A program made the translations under genes and the position numbers. DNA of 64,000 nucleotides, taken from contig NZ_VEIO01000001.1 in assembly GCF_007680605.1 (NCBI RefSeq), forward strand, positions 3,229,276 through 3,293,275. The letters run 5' to 3'. This stretch comes from Paenibacillus xylanexedens (GTDB lineage Bacteria; Bacillota; Bacilli; Paenibacillales; Paenibacillaceae). Under the pieces are notes generated by a model. It did no database searches and was not told where the DNA came from. It saw only the letters and a list, made by a program, of their open reading frames with translations. Shown piece after piece: positions 18,275 to 27,830 of this stretch (positions within the stretch are counted from its first letter, which is position 1; the number at the start of each line of letters is the position of its first letter).

Positions 18275-19828
18275 TTACTCTTTTTTATCGCTACGCTCTA
18301 CAATGCTCTCGATAATAGATGGGCTTGACTTTACCTGTTCACTCGATTGCACAGCCACTGGTGTAGCTGTTTTCGATTTGGTCAACCCTTTGATCAGTTG
18401 CTCCACGTCGATGCCTGACACACTTTTCAACATCTCAGGTGCGGTAGCCATCAGTTCCGTGACGTAGTTGCTGACACGTGCAGCCCCCTCGCCTTTACCT
18501 GTATCTACTACCGTCAGCTTGTCAATCGAGGAGATTGGCTCAGCGATTTTACCAGCCAGCTCAGGCAGCATTTTGACAATGATATCGAGTACTGCAGCTT
18601 CCCCGAACTTCTGGAACGCCTCAGCCAATTTTTCTTTGGCTTCCGCTTCGGCAAGACCGCGCAAACGGATAACTTCTGCATCGGCTGTACCTTTTGCACG
18701 CTCTGCATCCGCAATGGCCTGACCTTCAAGCCGTTTTTGCTCGGCTGTTGCCTTTGCTTGAGTTTCAATGGAGTATTGAACCGCATCGGCTTCACGCATA
18801 CGTTTTGCTTTATCGGCTTCCGCAGCCTGCTCAACGGCATAACGATCCGCTTCCGCTTTTTTCTTCACTTCTGCGTCATATTGTTTCTCACGAACCGTAA
18901 TCTCTTTTTCCTGCAGGTCGATCTCACGCTCTTTACGTACGAGTTCAACTTTCATCTGCTCTTCAACAACCGTTTGTCTTGCACGCGCTTCATGGATATG
19001 ATACGCCTGATCGGCTTCCGCTTTGGCTGTATCCTGATCACGTTTAAAGGCGGCTACTTTCAATTCTTTCTCTTTGGCTGCCTCAGCGATATTGGTATCA
19101 CGAAGCAACTCTGCTTTTTGTCCTTGCTCTTCGGCATTTGCCTTCTGAATCCGGGCATCCCGCATCGCTTCCGCTTCGGCAATTTCAGCATCACGTTTCA
19201 CGGCTGCGATTCTTGGTTTACCGAGTGCATCCAAGTATCCTTGTTTATCACGGACATCCTTAATGGTAAAGGAAACGATCTGCAGACCCATCTTTTTCAG
19301 ATCCCGTGCGGCCACGCCTTGGACCTCTTGAGCAAAACGATCTCTGTTCCGATATACCTCTTCCACCGTCATCGTACCGAGAATGGCCCGTAGATGCCCC
19401 TCCAGCACTTCCTGGGCTTCTCCCCTCAGCGCGTCAACCGGTTTGCCGATAAATTGCTCAGCAGCCGTTGCAACGTCTTCTACAGCGCTTCCGACCTTGA
19501 TGATCGCCACCCCGTCAGCAATAACAGGAACTCCCTGCTCTGTGTAAACCTCAGGCGTGGATACATCGAGCTTGTGTGACAGTAACGAAATAAATTCAGA
19601 CTGCTGGAACACAGGCAGGATGAACGCACCGCCGCCGCGCACGATTTTGATTTTACGTCCTGACTCATCTTCCGAAATATTTTTGCTACCCAAGAATGAA
19701 CCGGTTACAATCATCGCTTCGTCGGGACCGACCGTTTTGTATCTCGCCCAGAAAGCTAAACCCAGAATCAAAATTACACCAACAACCACAACAGGAATTA
19801 ACAATACATCCCAATCCAGATTACCCAT
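18275..19828 (-). CDS. floT: flotillin-like membrane scaffold protein (YuaG/FloT)
   Basis: Flotillins organise functional membrane microdomains. The 517-residue protein begins with one hydrophobic segment (about 8-28), followed by an SPFH/PHB domain (about 30-200; TVGPDEAMIV, LDVSTPEVYTEQGVPV). A long Ala/Glu/Lys/Arg-rich coiled-coil region (about 210-400) with many AEAEA-type repeats comes next. The C-terminus is charged (ERSDKKE). GGGGAGAG precedes the ATG. It is the second gene after the NfeD-like gene, as in the B. subtilis yuaF-floT operon. Confidence 0.93.
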   Translation of the reverse strand: MGNLDWDVLLIPVVVVGVILILGLAFWARYKTVGPDEAMIVTGSFLGSKNISEDESGRKIKIVRGGGAFILPVFQQSEFISLLSHKLDVSTPEVYTEQGVPVIADGVAIIKVGSAVEDVATAAEQFIGKPVDALRGEAQEVLEGHLRAILGTMTVEEVYRNRDRFAQEVQGVAARDLKKMGLQIVSFTIKDVRDKQGYLDALGKPRIAAVKRDAEIAEAEAMRDARIQKANAEEQGQKAELLRDTNIAEAAKEKELKVAAFKRDQDTAKAEADQAYHIHEARARQTVVEEQMKVELVRKEREIDLQEKEITVREKQYDAEVKKKAEADRYAVEQAAEADKAKRMREADAVQYSIETQAKATAEQKRLEGQAIADAERAKGTADAEVIRLRGLAEAEAKEKLAEAFQKFGEAAVLDIIVKMLPELAGKIAEPISSIDKLTVVDTGKGEGAARVSNYVTELMATAPEMLKSVSGIDVEQLIKGLTKSKTATPVAVQSSEQVKSSPSIIESIVERSDKKE

Positions 19829-19911
19829 TCACATCTCTCCCCTTGTCTCGTAAGTATTAAAAATCATTCTGCTACCGTCAGTTCCCCGCATTATTAGGAA
19901 ATTTCACTGAC

Positions 19912-20448
19912 CTAGACATCCTTAAGTACATCTTCTTCCCACTCGGATACGCGCAATACTCCGTCCACCACATCAATGACAACCACTCGTGCCCCCGCCG
20001 CAATGGGTAGCTGTTCGAAGCTGGACGCTGTCTGAATGGTGTTACCAGATGCAAAACGAATCATGACTTCACCAAATCCGTTTGCCGGTATCGGAATCGT
20101 GATTTCACCAATTTTGCCCGCTAACTCCTTCATGGAGAAAGCAATTGAAACGTCACTGTTACGCATCGGCTTGATATATGCGAAAAATACCAGCATGGCT
20201 GCAGCAATACCGATCAGCAGGGATAAGATCAGATTCGACATCACACTAAGAGAGCTGTACCGCGTCAGTAGTATGCCTGCTCCACCAAAAGCAGTGATGG
20301 ATCCCGCCAGTACAACAGGTTTAAAAAAATCAACACCAGGCATTTCGAAAGCACCATCCAGCAAACCGTCAATCAAGTCACCTAGCACCAGACTCACGAT
20401 GGCAAAAACGGCACCTCCGATGAGACACCCCCAATAGATTGCTTCCAT
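19912..20448 (-). CDS. NfeD-like membrane protein (YuaF)
   Basis: From ATG 20448 (AGGAGG eight bases upstream) this is a 178-residue protein with three to four hydrophobic segments (about residues 5-22, 40-60, 70-95) and a C-terminal OB-fold NfeD domain (about 105-175, GKIGEITIPI...GARVVVIDVVDGVLRV). The size is close to B. subtilis YuaF. Frame extension upstream to 20616 is rejected because it would cover the promoter at 20508-20533. It is co-transcribed with the flotillin gene, and NfeD-like proteins typically partner flotillins in the membrane. Confidence 0.88.
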   Translation of the reverse strand: MEAIYWGCLIGGAVFAIVSLVLGDLIDGLLDGAFEMPGVDFFKPVVLAGSITAFGGAGILLTRYSSLSVMSNLILSLLIGIAAAMLVFFAYIKPMRNSDVSIAFSMKELAGKIGEITIPIPANGFGEVMIRFASGNTIQTASSFEQLPIAAGARVVVIDVVDGVLRVSEWEEDVLKDV

Positions 20449-20507
20449 CCCCTCTTCCTCCTCTCCGCTGCAATTTCTCCCAACTGTGCATTCCACATGT
20501 AAATAAA

Positions 20508-20533
20508 TACGTACATCCAGGCAAAATGTTTCA
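20508..20533 (-). promoter_or_regulatory. sigma-W-type ECF promoter of the yuaF-floT operon
   Basis: On the minus strand TGAAAC (20533-20528) and CGTA (20511-20508) are separated by 16 bases, an exact match to the B. subtilis sigma-W consensus. The B. subtilis yuaF-floT operon is known to be sigma-W dependent. The site ends 60 bases before the yuaF start. Confidence 0.78.
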
Positions 20534-20667
20534 AAATCTTTCCTGAGTTGTATTGAGAAGCCGCTAATGGGTATTAGCATTATATTATTGAGGAATGCTC
20601 CATTTATCTCTTCCATGCCAATTCACGGTGTGGAATCACAGAAGTGATTCACAGTAATCCAGACACT

Positions 20668-20702
20668 AAAAAACGCAAGCCTCCAGCAGGAGACTTGCGT
20701 TT
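20668..20702 (-). terminator. alcohol dehydrogenase gene terminator
   Basis: On the minus strand AAACGCAAG (20702-20694) pairs with CTTGCGTTT (20679-20671), with inner pairs TCC/GGA, and the T-run continues to 20668. Confidence 0.85.
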
Positions 20703-20754
20703 GTATCTGTAGTCAAATAAATATTAAGCTTACACATCAAGCTTCTTAATTCAC

Positions 20755-21918
20755 TTACAGCGAAGCTTTGTAGATGGATACCACATCTTCACGTTGCAGC
20801 TTTTTAAAGTTACCGAACGGGCCAAACAGCATCGCTTTATCCGCCATAACCTCAATCTGACTGTCATCAATATCATAGTCGGCCAGACGGTTTGGTGCAC
20901 CAATGGATGTCCAGAACTTGCTGAGTGCATCAATACCTTCCTCGGCAATCTGTCTGTCGGATTTACCTTCAGGGTTCACGTCAAACACGTTGATCGCAAG
21001 ACGTTTGAAACGATCTACCTTCACATCCAGGTTATGTCTCATCCAGTGCGGGAACAGAATTGCAAGTCCACCACCATGCGGGATGTCGTAGACCGCAGAT
21101 ACCGCATGTTCAATATTGTGCGTTGCCCAGTCTCCTGCAAGTCCCATGTTCAGCACGCCATTAAGTGCCATTGTTCCGCAATACAGAATCGTCTCACGAA
21201 GTTCGTAGTTCTCCAGGTCATCCACCAAACGAGGAGCTGCTTCCATAACTGTACGCAAAATCGTCTCGCAGAAGCCGAGCTGAACAGGTGTGTTCGGATC
21301 CAGATGGAAATAATGCTCCAACACGTGAGACATCATGTCCACCATACCGTATACCGTTTGATCCTTCGGTACCGTGTATGTATTTACGGGATCAAGAATG
21401 GAGAATGCAGGGAAAGAATGCGCACTGCCCCAGCCCAGCTTCTCTTGTGTTTCTTGGTTAGTGATTACGGAACCGGAGTTCATCTCTGAACCAGTTGCCG
21501 CCATGGTAAGCACTGTGCCGAGTGGAAGTGCGTCTTGTGCAACCGCTTTACGCTGCGCGAAGTCCCACATGTCTCCATCGTACTTCGCCCCGACGGCAAT
21601 CGCTTTGGCGCAATCAAGCACACTACCGCCACCAACAGCCAGAATGAGCTCAATACCATGTGTTTTACACAAGTCCACGCCTTTATGTACAGTGGACAGA
21701 CGCGGATTCGGCTCCACACCTGCGAGCTCCGTTACTTCTGCTCCGATTTCCTTGAGCAAACCAAGCACTTGATCATACAGTCCGCTACGTTTGATGCTTC
21801 CACCGCCATATACAAGCAGAACCCGTTTGCCGTATTTCGGCACTTCGGTTTTCAGCGCTTCGAGCTGACCTTTACCGAAGATTAGACGAGTCGGGTTATA
21901 AAATTGAAAAGATCTCAT
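20755..21918 (-). CDS. iron-containing alcohol dehydrogenase (YugJ/BdhA-like)
   Basis: The 387-residue protein belongs to the group III (iron-type) alcohol dehydrogenases of the butanol dehydrogenase branch. It shows the N-terminal [11 protein letters not shown], the nucleotide loop [13 protein letters not shown], and metal-ligand regions [31 protein letters not shown]. Such enzymes reduce aldehydes to alcohols with NAD(P)H in fermentation; the exact substrate cannot be read from the sequence. It is monocistronic, with a clear terminator, and GGAGGCG upstream of the ATG. Confidence 0.88.
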   Translation of the reverse strand: MRSFQFYNPTRLIFGKGQLEALKTEVPKYGKRVLLVYGGGSIKRSGLYDQVLGLLKEIGAEVTELAGVEPNPRLSTVHKGVDLCKTHGIELILAVGGGSVLDCAKAIAVGAKYDGDMWDFAQRKAVAQDALPLGTVLTMAATGSEMNSGSVITNQETQEKLGWGSAHSFPAFSILDPVNTYTVPKDQTVYGMVDMMSHVLEHYFHLDPNTPVQLGFCETILRTVMEAAPRLVDDLENYELRETILYCGTMALNGVLNMGLAGDWATHNIEHAVSAVYDIPHGGGLAILFPHWMRHNLDVKVDRFKRLAINVFDVNPEGKSDRQIAEEGIDALSKFWTSIGAPNRLADYDIDDSQIEVMADKAMLFGPFGNFKKLQREDVVSIYKASL

Positions 21919-22010
21919 GATCTATAATCGCCTCCAATGGAGTTTAGTTTTTAGTGCAACCTCAATTATAGTACCCCTTTTCTAGAAAAACAAATCGATA
22001 GCCGCTCACT

Positions 22011-22598
22011 TTAGTTCAAGCCGTTGATCTTCAGATGTGCCTGAAGAAGCTCATTCACGGATGGCAAGTCTTCTGTTTTTGCCCAAGTTGTAGCGTCCCA
22101 CAACCCTGCCTGATTGAAAGCCCGCGGACAATGAATGAAACATTCCTCGACTTCAACAATGACGGCGGCTCCAATCGTTTTACCACTCCAGTTCATGCTT
22201 GCGATGAATTCTTCATCCTTTGTGATCCGAGCTGTTCCATTGATACGCAGCACTTCATTCAAACCCGGAATCACAAACAACATTCCTACACCTGGATCTG
22301 ACAGGATGTTTAACAAGGAATCGATTCGGCGGTTTCCTGGGCGTTCCGCGTACACCAGTCTATAAGAATCCAATACACGAACAAAGCCGGGTTCATCTCC
22401 GCGCGGTGATACATCACATTTTCCATCCTGATCCGAAGTGGACAAGAAAAACAAGGGTGACTTTGCGATAAACGACTGCACATGCGAATCGACAAACGAG
22501 ATGACTTTATTTCGCACACGTTCGCTGGATTCTCCAACCATGCTTTTAAGCTCCTTGGCATCTGAGATAAATGGAAGATTAAGCGGCTGCTTTTCCAA
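22011..22598 (-). CDS. PPOX-type FMN-dependent flavoprotein, MSMEG_1061-like
   Basis: This 195-residue protein has the pyridoxamine-phosphate-oxidase split-barrel pattern: FFLSTSDQDGKCDVSPRGDEPGFVRV near residue 50, ERPGNRRIDSLLNIL near 85, GVGMLFVIPG and RINGTARI near 120. It resembles the MSMEG_1061 family of FMN-binding proteins, whose physiological substrate is unknown. The start codon is TTG, with AAGGGGA about nine bases upstream. It stands between the alcohol dehydrogenase and the gal operon, with no obvious partner. Confidence 0.8.
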   Translation of the reverse strand: MEKQPLNLPFISDAKELKSMVGESSERVRNKVISFVDSHVQSFIAKSPLFFLSTSDQDGKCDVSPRGDEPGFVRVLDSYRLVYAERPGNRRIDSLLNILSDPGVGMLFVIPGLNEVLRINGTARITKDEEFIASMNWSGKTIGAAVIVEVEECFIHCPRAFNQAGLWDATTWAKTEDLPSVNELLQAHLKINGLN

Positions 22599-22689
22599 AT
22601 AAATCGTCCCCTTTTCCTTATGTAGTGTGGGCCATTCTACTTCGCTCTTCTTTCATTTCCTTATTTCATTATACACCTTATTCCATGAC

Positions 22690-22720
22690 AAAAAGCACCC
22701 GTTCACAATTGAACGGATGC
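22690..22720 (-). terminator. gal operon terminator
   Basis: On the minus strand GCATCCGTTCA pairs with TGAACGGGTGC (one mismatch) and a T-run follows at 22694-22690. It lies just after galT. Confidence 0.8.
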
Positions 22721-22732
22721 CTGTTGATTTCA

Positions 22733-24331
22733 TTACTCGGTATATCCCATACTGCTTACGAAGCGGCGGAATGCCTGACGTCCAGCTTCATCATGTTTGT
22801 ACACACCTGCATGCTCCAGAATTTCGGAAAATTTCAAACCTACCTGCTGTTGTACAAGGGTAACCGCTTCTTCCTTCGTCAAGCTGGAGCCATGCCCCTG
22901 CTTCAACGCTTCTGCCCACGGTAAATGTTTGTTCAGTTCATGATCTGCTGCCTGGGCCGCTTCAGCAAGCTCTGTATTCCCCGCCAATATGTCGGCAATA
23001 CCGTCCAGCTCTTGCTTCAGACGTCCCGGCAAAATAGCCAGTCCCATGACTTCGATTAAGCCGATGTTCTCTTTTTTCAAATGGTGCATTTCACGGTGTG
23101 GGTGGAAAATGCCTTCCGGGTGCTCGTCATTTGTACGGTTGTTACGTAAAACGAGATCCATCTCAAAGCCGCCATCCGCACTACGGCGAACGATTGGAGT
23201 TACCGTATTGTGAGGTACCTTTTCCCCATCGATCTCACTAAACGCTTCGATCTCTACTGCGGAGTCACTGTAGACCTTCCACGCTTCGTAGACCGCGTTA
23301 CCTGCTTCTAGCAATTCCGCAGGATCATGTGAATGCAAACGCATCACGGACATCGGCCATTTTACAAGGCTAAGCGTCAGCCCTGGTGCATCCGCATGGC
23401 GGAAGACCGCCTCTGGCTGTGCGTTTTGAATGGCAAAAGTATGACGTCCGCCCTGGAAGTGATCATGGGTCAGAATGGAACCGCCCACGATTGGAAGATC
23501 GGCGTTAGACCCGATAAAATAATGCGGATATTCCTGAACAAAGGCAAGCAATCTGCGCAAAGTATCCTTCGTCAGTTTCATCGGCACATGATCATGATGG
23601 AAAATAATGCAGTGCTCATTGTAATACACGTACGGCGAGTATTGGAACAACCACGGCTCATTGTTAAGCTGTAGCGGAATGACACGCAGATTCTGGCGGG
23701 CCGGGTGATTCACCCGACCAGCATAACCTACATTTTCACGACACAGCTGACATTTCGGATATACCGGAGGTGGAAGCAATTTCGCCATAGCGATTTCCTT
23801 TGGACTCTTCTCCGGCTTCGAAAGGTTGATCGTGATCTCCATCTCTCCATAAGCAGTATCCTGCGTCCAATAGACGTTCTTCGATACGCGATCCATTCGG
23901 ATATAGTTCGAGTTAATGGACAAATCATAAAATTGCGATGTTGCCGCCTCGATTCCCTCAGCTTGCTCCTTTTCACGGAACGCACGCACGACTTCCGATG
24001 GGCGCGCCATCAGGTGACCCATAATTTTCGCGTCCAGCAGGTCACGGAAGGTATCGCTATTTTCAGGAATGAGTCCGATAGTATATCCATAGTCAATCAG
24101 AGTGTCCAGCATGGTCTGTGGACTATCAGGAACTGTAGAATCCGGTTCACCAGCGTAAGGCTCCGAGAATCCGAACTGTTCCATCAGCAGGTTGCGGCTA
24201 TAATCGTAATCCGCTTCCTCAATCAATTTTTTCTGTAAGGCAAATGCGACCAGACGCTCAATGGCATGCAGTGCTTCCTGCTGCTCGGGTGTACGCTCTG
24301 TGGCCTCTGCTCCAGGTTGAGTCTGTGACAT
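22733..24331 (-). CDS. galT: UDP-glucose-hexose-1-phosphate uridylyltransferase (type 2)
   Basis: GalT exchanges UMP between UDP-glucose and galactose 1-phosphate in the Leloir pathway. From ATG 24331 (AGGAGG ten bases upstream) it has 532 residues, the length of the large Firmicutes type. Characteristic stretches are CIIFHHDHVPMKLTKDT and GGSILTHDHFQGG, which carry the histidines of the uridylyl site. A start at 24424 would overlap galE and is not supported. It is the last gene of galK-galE-galT. Confidence 0.93.
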   Translation of the reverse strand: MSQTQPGAEATERTPEQQEALHAIERLVAFALQKKLIEEADYDYSRNLLMEQFGFSEPYAGEPDSTVPDSPQTMLDTLIDYGYTIGLIPENSDTFRDLLDAKIMGHLMARPSEVVRAFREKEQAEGIEAATSQFYDLSINSNYIRMDRVSKNVYWTQDTAYGEMEITINLSKPEKSPKEIAMAKLLPPPVYPKCQLCRENVGYAGRVNHPARQNLRVIPLQLNNEPWLFQYSPYVYYNEHCIIFHHDHVPMKLTKDTLRRLLAFVQEYPHYFIGSNADLPIVGGSILTHDHFQGGRHTFAIQNAQPEAVFRHADAPGLTLSLVKWPMSVMRLHSHDPAELLEAGNAVYEAWKVYSDSAVEIEAFSEIDGEKVPHNTVTPIVRRSADGGFEMDLVLRNNRTNDEHPEGIFHPHREMHHLKKENIGLIEVMGLAILPGRLKQELDGIADILAGNTELAEAAQAADHELNKHLPWAEALKQGHGSSLTKEEAVTLVQQQVGLKFSEILEHAGVYKHDEAGRQAFRRFVSSMGYTE

Positions 24332-24345
24332 AAGATGTTCGCCTC

Positions 24346-25335
24346 CTAGTTTTTTCCGTAGCCTTCCGGGCGTGATTGGTGCCAGTTCCATGCGCTTTGA
24401 ATGACATCTTCGAGATTGGTCCATTTCGGGTTCCAGCCCAGAACGGATCTTGCTTTCGCAGACGATGCCACCAGCACAGCCGGGTCACCTGCACGGCGTG
24501 GTTCCTGAACAACCGGTATATCCAGGCCTGTTACTTTTTTAGCGGTTTCGATCACTTGCTTCACCGAGAATCCAGTGCCGTTCCCCAGGTTGAACACATT
24601 GCTGTTCTCCCCTTTGCGCAGATAATCCACAGCACGCAGATGCGCATCAGCCAAATCGCTAACGTGGATGTAGTCGCGGACACATGTGCCATCTTCTGTT
24701 GCATAGTCATCTCCGAATACAGCGATATGTGAACGTTGTTTCAATGCCGTCTGCAATACAAGCGGAATCAAGTGACTTTCCGGCTGGTGATCTTCACCGA
24801 TTTTGCCACTTTCGTGTGCACCGGCTGCGTTGAAGTAACGCAGGGACACGTATTTGATATCCTGCACTTTGTCGAACCAGGACATCATGCGCTCCATCAT
24901 CAATTTGGTTTCACCATATACATTCGTAGGCTCCGTACGGTCGCTCTCTTCAATCGGCACCTTCTCAGGTTCGCCGTAAGTTGCTGCTGTAGAAGAGAAG
25001 ACGATGCGGCGTACATTCGCTGCATTCATCGCTTCAAGCAGGCAAAGTGTGCCGAATACGTTATTATCGTAGTATTTAGCCGGTTCTTTCATGCTCTCGC
25101 CGACCAGCGAGTTCGCCGCAAAGTGAATGACGGCATCAATTGAATTTTCCGCGAACAGCTTCGTCAAGATTTCCTTGTCACGCAAATCACCTTCATACAA
25201 CTTACCGCCAAGCAATGCCTCGCGATGTCCTGTCTGCAAGTTATCCAGCACAACGACCTCTTCGCCACGTTCAAGCAACGCTGCCACCGTATGAGAACCA
25301 ATATACCCTGCTCCACCTGTCACCAAAATTGCCAT
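24346..25335 (-). CDS. galE: UDP-glucose 4-epimerase
   Basis: GalE interconverts UDP-galactose and UDP-glucose using bound NAD+. The 329-residue protein begins with the Rossmann motif VTGGAGYIGSH and has the catalytic Ser region FSSTAATYG and YGETKLMMER (Tyr-xxx-Lys). The ATG lies one base after the galK stop, and AAGGAGG within the galK end serves as ribosome binding site. Besides galactose breakdown it can supply UDP-galactose for cell-surface polymers. Confidence 0.95.
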   Translation of the reverse strand: MAILVTGGAGYIGSHTVAALLERGEEVVVLDNLQTGHREALLGGKLYEGDLRDKEILTKLFAENSIDAVIHFAANSLVGESMKEPAKYYDNNVFGTLCLLEAMNAANVRRIVFSSTAATYGEPEKVPIEESDRTEPTNVYGETKLMMERMMSWFDKVQDIKYVSLRYFNAAGAHESGKIGEDHQPESHLIPLVLQTALKQRSHIAVFGDDYATEDGTCVRDYIHVSDLADAHLRAVDYLRKGENSNVFNLGNGTGFSVKQVIETAKKVTGLDIPVVQEPRRAGDPAVLVASSAKARSVLGWNPKWTNLEDVIQSAWNWHQSRPEGYGKN

Positions 25336-25336
25336 T

Positions 25337-26518
25337 TTACTTCGCCTCCTTGAGTTCGTTAACACCTTCGCCTACGCCACATACATAAAAATCACCTGTG
25401 AGACCGGTACGTGCTTCGTACGCCGCCCCCACCTCACTCACAAAACGTTCCACATCATTCTCATGTACCAGGGACACTGTACATCCACCAAAACCTGCTC
25501 CCGTCATACGTGCACCTAGTGTTCCTGGAATCCGCTGTGCTTCCTCAACCATGACATCCAGTTCACTGCAGCTGACTTCATACAAATCACGCAACGATTC
25601 ATGCGAAGCATTCATCAGCTGTCCAAACATCTGCAAGTCATTGTTCTGCAGCGCTTCTACGGATGCAAGTACTCGTGCATTTTCTTCTACAACGTGCTGG
25701 GCACGCTGTCTGACTTTCTCATCCTTGATCTGATCCTGTAAGGTGTCAAACTGCTCTGGCTTCAATTGAGCCAGGTAATTCAGTGCAGGCAGCTGTTCCT
25801 TCAAAATGGCAAGTGCCTGCTCGCATTGAGAGCGCCGCTCGTTGTAAGCCGAATCAACCAAACCACGGCGTTTGTTTGTGTTACCGATAATCAGTTTGTA
25901 AGCACCTGTACGGAAAGGAACCTTCTCGTACTCCAGCGTATCACACATCAGCAGAATCGCATGATCCTTCGCCCCGTTGGCTACAGCAAACTGATCCATA
26001 ATACCGCAGTTGACACCAACAAACTCATTCTCTGCTTTCTGGGACAAAAGCGCAAGTTCCACTGTATCGATGTCCGCGATCCCTTCCATCGATTGAATAG
26101 CATACCCGGTGAGAACCTCCAGAGATGCTGATGAGGAAAGTCCTGCGCCATTTGGTATTTCACCGTGGTAGAGGAAATCATACCCTCTCGTCACTTGCAC
26201 ACCTTTGCCTTGAAGCTGTACCATGACGCCTATCGGGTAGTCCGTCCACTCTCCCGTTTTCTCCTGACCAATGGAGGCTCTGTCCAGAGTCCCCTCGTAA
26301 TCCATATTGGTAGAAGCCAGCTGCAATTCGTTATCCGTACGTTCACGAATGAGCAAGGTTGTGCCAAACTCAAGCGCGGCCGGGAGCACATAACCACCAT
26401 TGTAGTCGATGTGTTCACCAATCAGATTCACACGCCCAGGGGCATGAAATACACGGATGTCCGCTCCACTTTCTCCGTACTTCTCAATAAACTTTTGTTG
26501 CAAATCAGTTACATTCAA
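25337..26518 (-). CDS. galK: galactokinase
   Basis: GalK phosphorylates galactose on C1. The protein shows the galactokinase signature GRVNLIGEHIDYNGG, the GHMP ATP loop PNGAGLSSSASLEV and the third motif MTGAGFGGC. I place the start at TTG 26518 (393 residues), eight bases after GAGGCGAGGTG. The only upstream ATG, at 26569, overlaps the -10 of the probable promoter and would add unconserved residues. First gene of the gal operon, divergent from an AraC-type regulator. Confidence 0.94.
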   Translation of the reverse strand: MNVTDLQQKFIEKYGESGADIRVFHAPGRVNLIGEHIDYNGGYVLPAALEFGTTLLIRERTDNELQLASTNMDYEGTLDRASIGQEKTGEWTDYPIGVMVQLQGKGVQVTRGYDFLYHGEIPNGAGLSSSASLEVLTGYAIQSMEGIADIDTVELALLSQKAENEFVGVNCGIMDQFAVANGAKDHAILLMCDTLEYEKVPFRTGAYKLIIGNTNKRRGLVDSAYNERRSQCEQALAILKEQLPALNYLAQLKPEQFDTLQDQIKDEKVRQRAQHVVEENARVLASVEALQNNDLQMFGQLMNASHESLRDLYEVSCSELDVMVEEAQRIPGTLGARMTGAGFGGCTVSLVHENDVERFVSEVGAAYEARTGLTGDFYVCGVGEGVNELKEAK

Positions 26519-26560
26519 AGCCGATGCACCTCGCCTCTTTGTTGTGGTTTTCTTAATGTT

Positions 26561-26589
26561 ATTATACAAGGAAGTGATCTCTCTTAAAA
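26561..26589 (-). promoter_or_regulatory. galKET promoter
   Basis: On the minus strand TATAAT (26566-26561) is perfect; 17 bases upstream is TTTTAA (26589-26584), a weak -35. A poor -35 suits an operon that needs an activator such as the adjacent AraC protein. Confidence 0.5.
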
Positions 26590-26610
26590 TGAAACCATGT
26601 GTGATTCATA

Positions 26611-26639
26611 TGGATAAATGTGACCTTTAATCATATAAT
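26611..26639 (+). promoter_or_regulatory. promoter of the AraC-type regulator
   Basis: TGGATA (26611-26616) and a perfect TATAAT (26634-26639) are 17 bases apart, ending 45 bases before the ATG. It lies back to back with the gal promoter. Confidence 0.45.
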
Positions 26640-26684
26640 GAATCTAACGACCGAGGCTCTAATCAACGGAAAGAAGGATTCCAC

Positions 26685-27650
26685 ATGAAAGATTCCAAAA
26701 CAAATCCGGCAGAAACATCCCATAACACAACAGGTTCGTCCAGTTCCAGGCCCTCACAGGAAACAGCGGTAAGCAAAAGCGGAGCACTTAGTTATTCGGT
26801 TGCCTCCAATCCCACCTATGATAACCGAGGGGCACTTCATGTCCTGTTTGCCGGTGCAAGCCAGACTCTCCCTGGACATGCACTTGGACCGAAGCTATAT
26901 GATTATTATCTTTTGCATTATGTAGAAAAAGGAGCCGGTACGTTCCGTACGGAGCTGCACACCTACGATCTCGCCGCAGGCGATTGTTTTTTGATCCATC
27001 CGGGACAACTGGTAAGCTACCAGTCCCATGCCCGCAAGCCGTGGCAATACCGCTGGATTGCCTTTACAGGCAGTGAAGCTGCCCAGCACGTTGAACGGGC
27101 CGGGTTCAGGCCCGAGAAATCGGTTTTTCATGCCGGTATAGCCTGTGACATATCCAACTGGTTGTCGGTCATGCAAGATGCTTTTGCCGAGCGAAAAGAA
27201 AGTGCCCATTATACATCACTCGGTACACTGTATATGATTTTAGCCGAGGCCCAGACCCATCTCTCCGAGGGGCAGACATTAACATCAGGAGAATCCTCCA
27301 TCCGGCGGACGGTAAAACAGATGATTCAATATATGTCCACTCAATACGCTTACCCCGTATCCATTGAACAAATGTCGGAGAGTCTGGGATATAACCGTGC
27401 GTACCTGTCGCGTATTTTCAAACAGGAAACCGGACTCACCCCTGTAACCTATTTGTTGAAACTGCGGATCGACAAGTCACGTCAATTACTGCGGGAACGG
27501 CCAGACTTGTCGATTGAACAGGTATCTGCATCTGTCGGTATGCCTGATGCTCTGTATTTTTCTAGGCAATTCAAACGTTTCCATGGTGAAGCCCCCACTC
27601 TCTATCGGGAGAAACTGCTTGCGCGTCCGTTACGTTCAAAAGGTACGTAA
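26685..27650 (+). CDS. AraC-family regulator, probably of the gal operon
   Basis: The 321-residue protein has an N-terminal cupin-type sugar-binding domain (about 60-170; YLLHYVEKGAGTFR, DCFLIHPGQLVSYQS) and a C-terminal double helix-turn-helix (about 205-310; ISIEQMSESLGYNRAYLSRIFK-like, then VGMPDALYFSRQFKR). The first 40 residues are Ser/Thr-rich and probably disordered. It is divergent from galK across a shared 166-base promoter region, so control of galKET is the simplest inference. The inducer is not known from sequence. Confidence 0.88.
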   Translation: MKDSKTNPAETSHNTTGSSSSRPSQETAVSKSGALSYSVASNPTYDNRGALHVLFAGASQTLPGHALGPKLYDYYLLHYVEKGAGTFRTELHTYDLAAGDCFLIHPGQLVSYQSHARKPWQYRWIAFTGSEAAQHVERAGFRPEKSVFHAGIACDISNWLSVMQDAFAERKESAHYTSLGTLYMILAEAQTHLSEGQTLTSGESSIRRTVKQMIQYMSTQYAYPVSIEQMSESLGYNRAYLSRIFKQETGLTPVTYLLKLRIDKSRQLLRERPDLSIEQVSASVGMPDALYFSRQFKRFHGEAPTLYREKLLARPLRSKGT

Positions 27651-27746
27651 GATCACTTCTCCACATAAAAGAGAGAACATCACATCGTAAAATAAATGAA
27701 CAAAAGTACAGAATGACTGACTGAATTTGGCCCACATGTTCAAAAT

Positions 27747-27786
27747 AAAAAGTGCACCTCGCCTTTATGGCTAAGATGCACTTTTT
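27747..27786. terminator. bidirectional terminator between AraC gene and aldo/keto reductase gene
   Basis: AAAAAGTGCA (27747-27756) pairs with TGCACTTTTT (27777-27786). The A and T flanks allow termination of both convergent genes. Confidence 0.8.
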
Positions 27787-27830
27787 GGTTATGATTTATT
27801 TGTAGACGCTCCCCATACACGGCACAGGTT

